This document shows, piece by piece, positions 5,604-6,304 of a stretch of DNA of 6,304 nt; position 1 is the stretch's first letter, and each line of letters opens with the position of its first letter. The notes below the pieces were generated by a model. It was not told the DNA's origin and ran no database searches. It saw only the letters and a program-made list of their open reading frames with translations. The stretch lies in contig JAGHTQ010000071.1 of assembly GCA_018065295.1 (NCBI GenBank), positions 1-6,304 of the forward strand, read 5' to 3'. Both the position numbers and the translations under genes were made by a program. Origin of the DNA: Candidatus Colimonas fimequi (GTDB taxonomy: Bacteria; Bacillota; Clostridia; Peptostreptococcales; Anaerovoracaceae).

Positions 5604-6304
5604 ATGAGTTATAGAGAGTTTGTTGATCAGCTTAAGTTAGAAGGAAACGTTATAGCAACAACAAGAGTCGATGCTAAGGATTATAAGTGCGACGACCTGT
5701 TCGGTTGTGTATATAAGGTATTCCCACAGGTTCTGGCAGGACGTACAGTAGTTCTCAAGAAGGGTTCATGCAGCTGCGGTGGCTTCGATCACAACAGTGG
5801 TCTTGATGATAATCAGCCATGCATTCCTGGTGGATTCGGAATCTTCCTTTCACATGGTTCAGACCAGAGATGGACACCTCCAGGTGAGAAGTTCAAGTGC
5901 GATCCAGCAACAGGCGAGGCCCTCTTCGCAAGTCTTCCTAAGAACGTTATGGATGGTCATGACGCACTCAAGTTCGATGCATACGAAGAAGGTATGGACT
6001 GCGATATCGTAACAGTATTTTGCAATGCAGACCAGCTTGGCTGCCTCTTTAACCTTCACGGCTACAACCGTGGCAACTATGATTCAATCATCGCTACAAC
6101 TGCTTCAGGCTGCGCATCAATGATCAGAGTAGCTCTGGCAGAAATCGGCAAAGAGAATTCACGCTGCGTTATTACAGCAACTGACCTGGCACAGCGCCAT
6201 CTGGTAGACGCAGATAAGATCGCAGTATCATTTACAAAGGACGACTTTGACTACATGATGAGCGTAACTGGAGAATGCTTCTTCCACGCCAAGGTGTTCG
6301 AGAA
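5604..6304 (+). CDS. DUF169-family cysteine-rich protein (3' partial)
   Basis: An open frame of 233 codons begins MSYREFVDQLKLEG and runs off the right edge with no stop. The start is supported by AGGAG (5592-5596), seven bases before ATG. No signal peptide or membrane segment is visible, so it is probably cytoplasmic. The fragment has 12 cysteines, including a CSC-G-G motif (56-60), QPC (71-73), the DIVTVFCNADQL segment (134-145) with C147 close behind, and TASGCASM (166-173). This last region, with the HGYNRG segment between, resembles the conserved core of DUF169 proteins, whose function is not established. Several invariant-looking Cys suggest metal or iron-sulfur binding, but that is inference. 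A terminator and its own ribosome site separate it from the thiamine operon, so a link to thiamine is only positional. The family full length is near 230-260 residues, so little is probably missing. Confidence 0.78.
   Translation, partial: MSYREFVDQLKLEGNVIATTRVDAKDYKCDDLFGCVYKVFPQVLAGRTVVLKKGSCSCGGFDHNSGLDDNQPCIPGGFGIFLSHGSDQRWTPPGEKFKCDPATGEALFASLPKNVMDGHDALKFDAYEEGMDCDIVTVFCNADQLGCLFNLHGYNRGNYDSIIATTASGCASMIRVALAEIGKENSRCVITATDLAQRHLVDADKIAVSFTKDDFDYMMSVTGECFFHAKVFE

Noticed and set aside
5779..6012. Open frame of 77 codons on the + strand
   Set aside because: It is an out-of-frame shadow of the DUF169 gene starting at 5604, which has a good ribosome site and family features.

Overview
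The window looks like a piece of a low-to-moderate GC Gram-positive chromosome, most likely an anaerobic Bacillota (Clostridia-type). The signs are an LPXTG-like sorted surface protein built from streptococcal-type isopeptide pilin repeats, strong AGGAG ribosome binding sites, a TATACT-type sigma-A promoter, a lipoprotein substrate-binding protein and U-tract intrinsic terminators. I cannot name the genus from sequence alone. All genes I can support lie on the + strand.

Region 1 (1-2340) is the 3' part of a large cell-wall-anchored protein, open at the left edge. It contains the end of one repeat and five complete FctA/Spy0128-like domains. Each complete domain keeps a Lys/Glu/Asn set that would form an internal isopeptide bond. 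The protein ends in SPKTG, a hydrophobic segment and RRRKDA. A clear intrinsic terminator follows (2353-2382).

Region 2 (2383-2670) is a gene-free leader of about 290 bases. It holds a near-consensus promoter (TTGATA, 17-nt spacer, TATACT), a TPP (THI-box) riboswitch aptamer, a strong terminator that makes it an attenuator, then an extra hairpin and a good ribosome binding site.

Region 3 (2671-5524) is a compact four-gene operon under that riboswitch. It encodes a small MTH1187/YkoF-type thiamine-binding protein, an ABC permease (ThiX-like), a THI5/NMT1-type lipoprotein binding protein (ThiY-like) and an ABC ATPase (ThiZ-like), and ends in an intrinsic terminator. Together these should form a membrane importer for thiamine or a pyrimidine precursor of thiamine, shut off when TPP is plentiful. 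No thiamine biosynthesis or salvage enzyme is encoded in this unit, so the true substrate is open.

Region 4 (5525-6304) has a short intergenic stretch with a weak promoter candidate and the first 233 codons of a cysteine-rich DUF169-family protein that runs off the right edge. No mobile elements, CRISPR arrays, tRNA or rRNA genes were seen. Nothing here is a clearly new system. The most useful points are the intact isopeptide triads, the riboswitch-attenuator architecture, the unresolved substrate of the transporter, and the embedded start of the permease gene.
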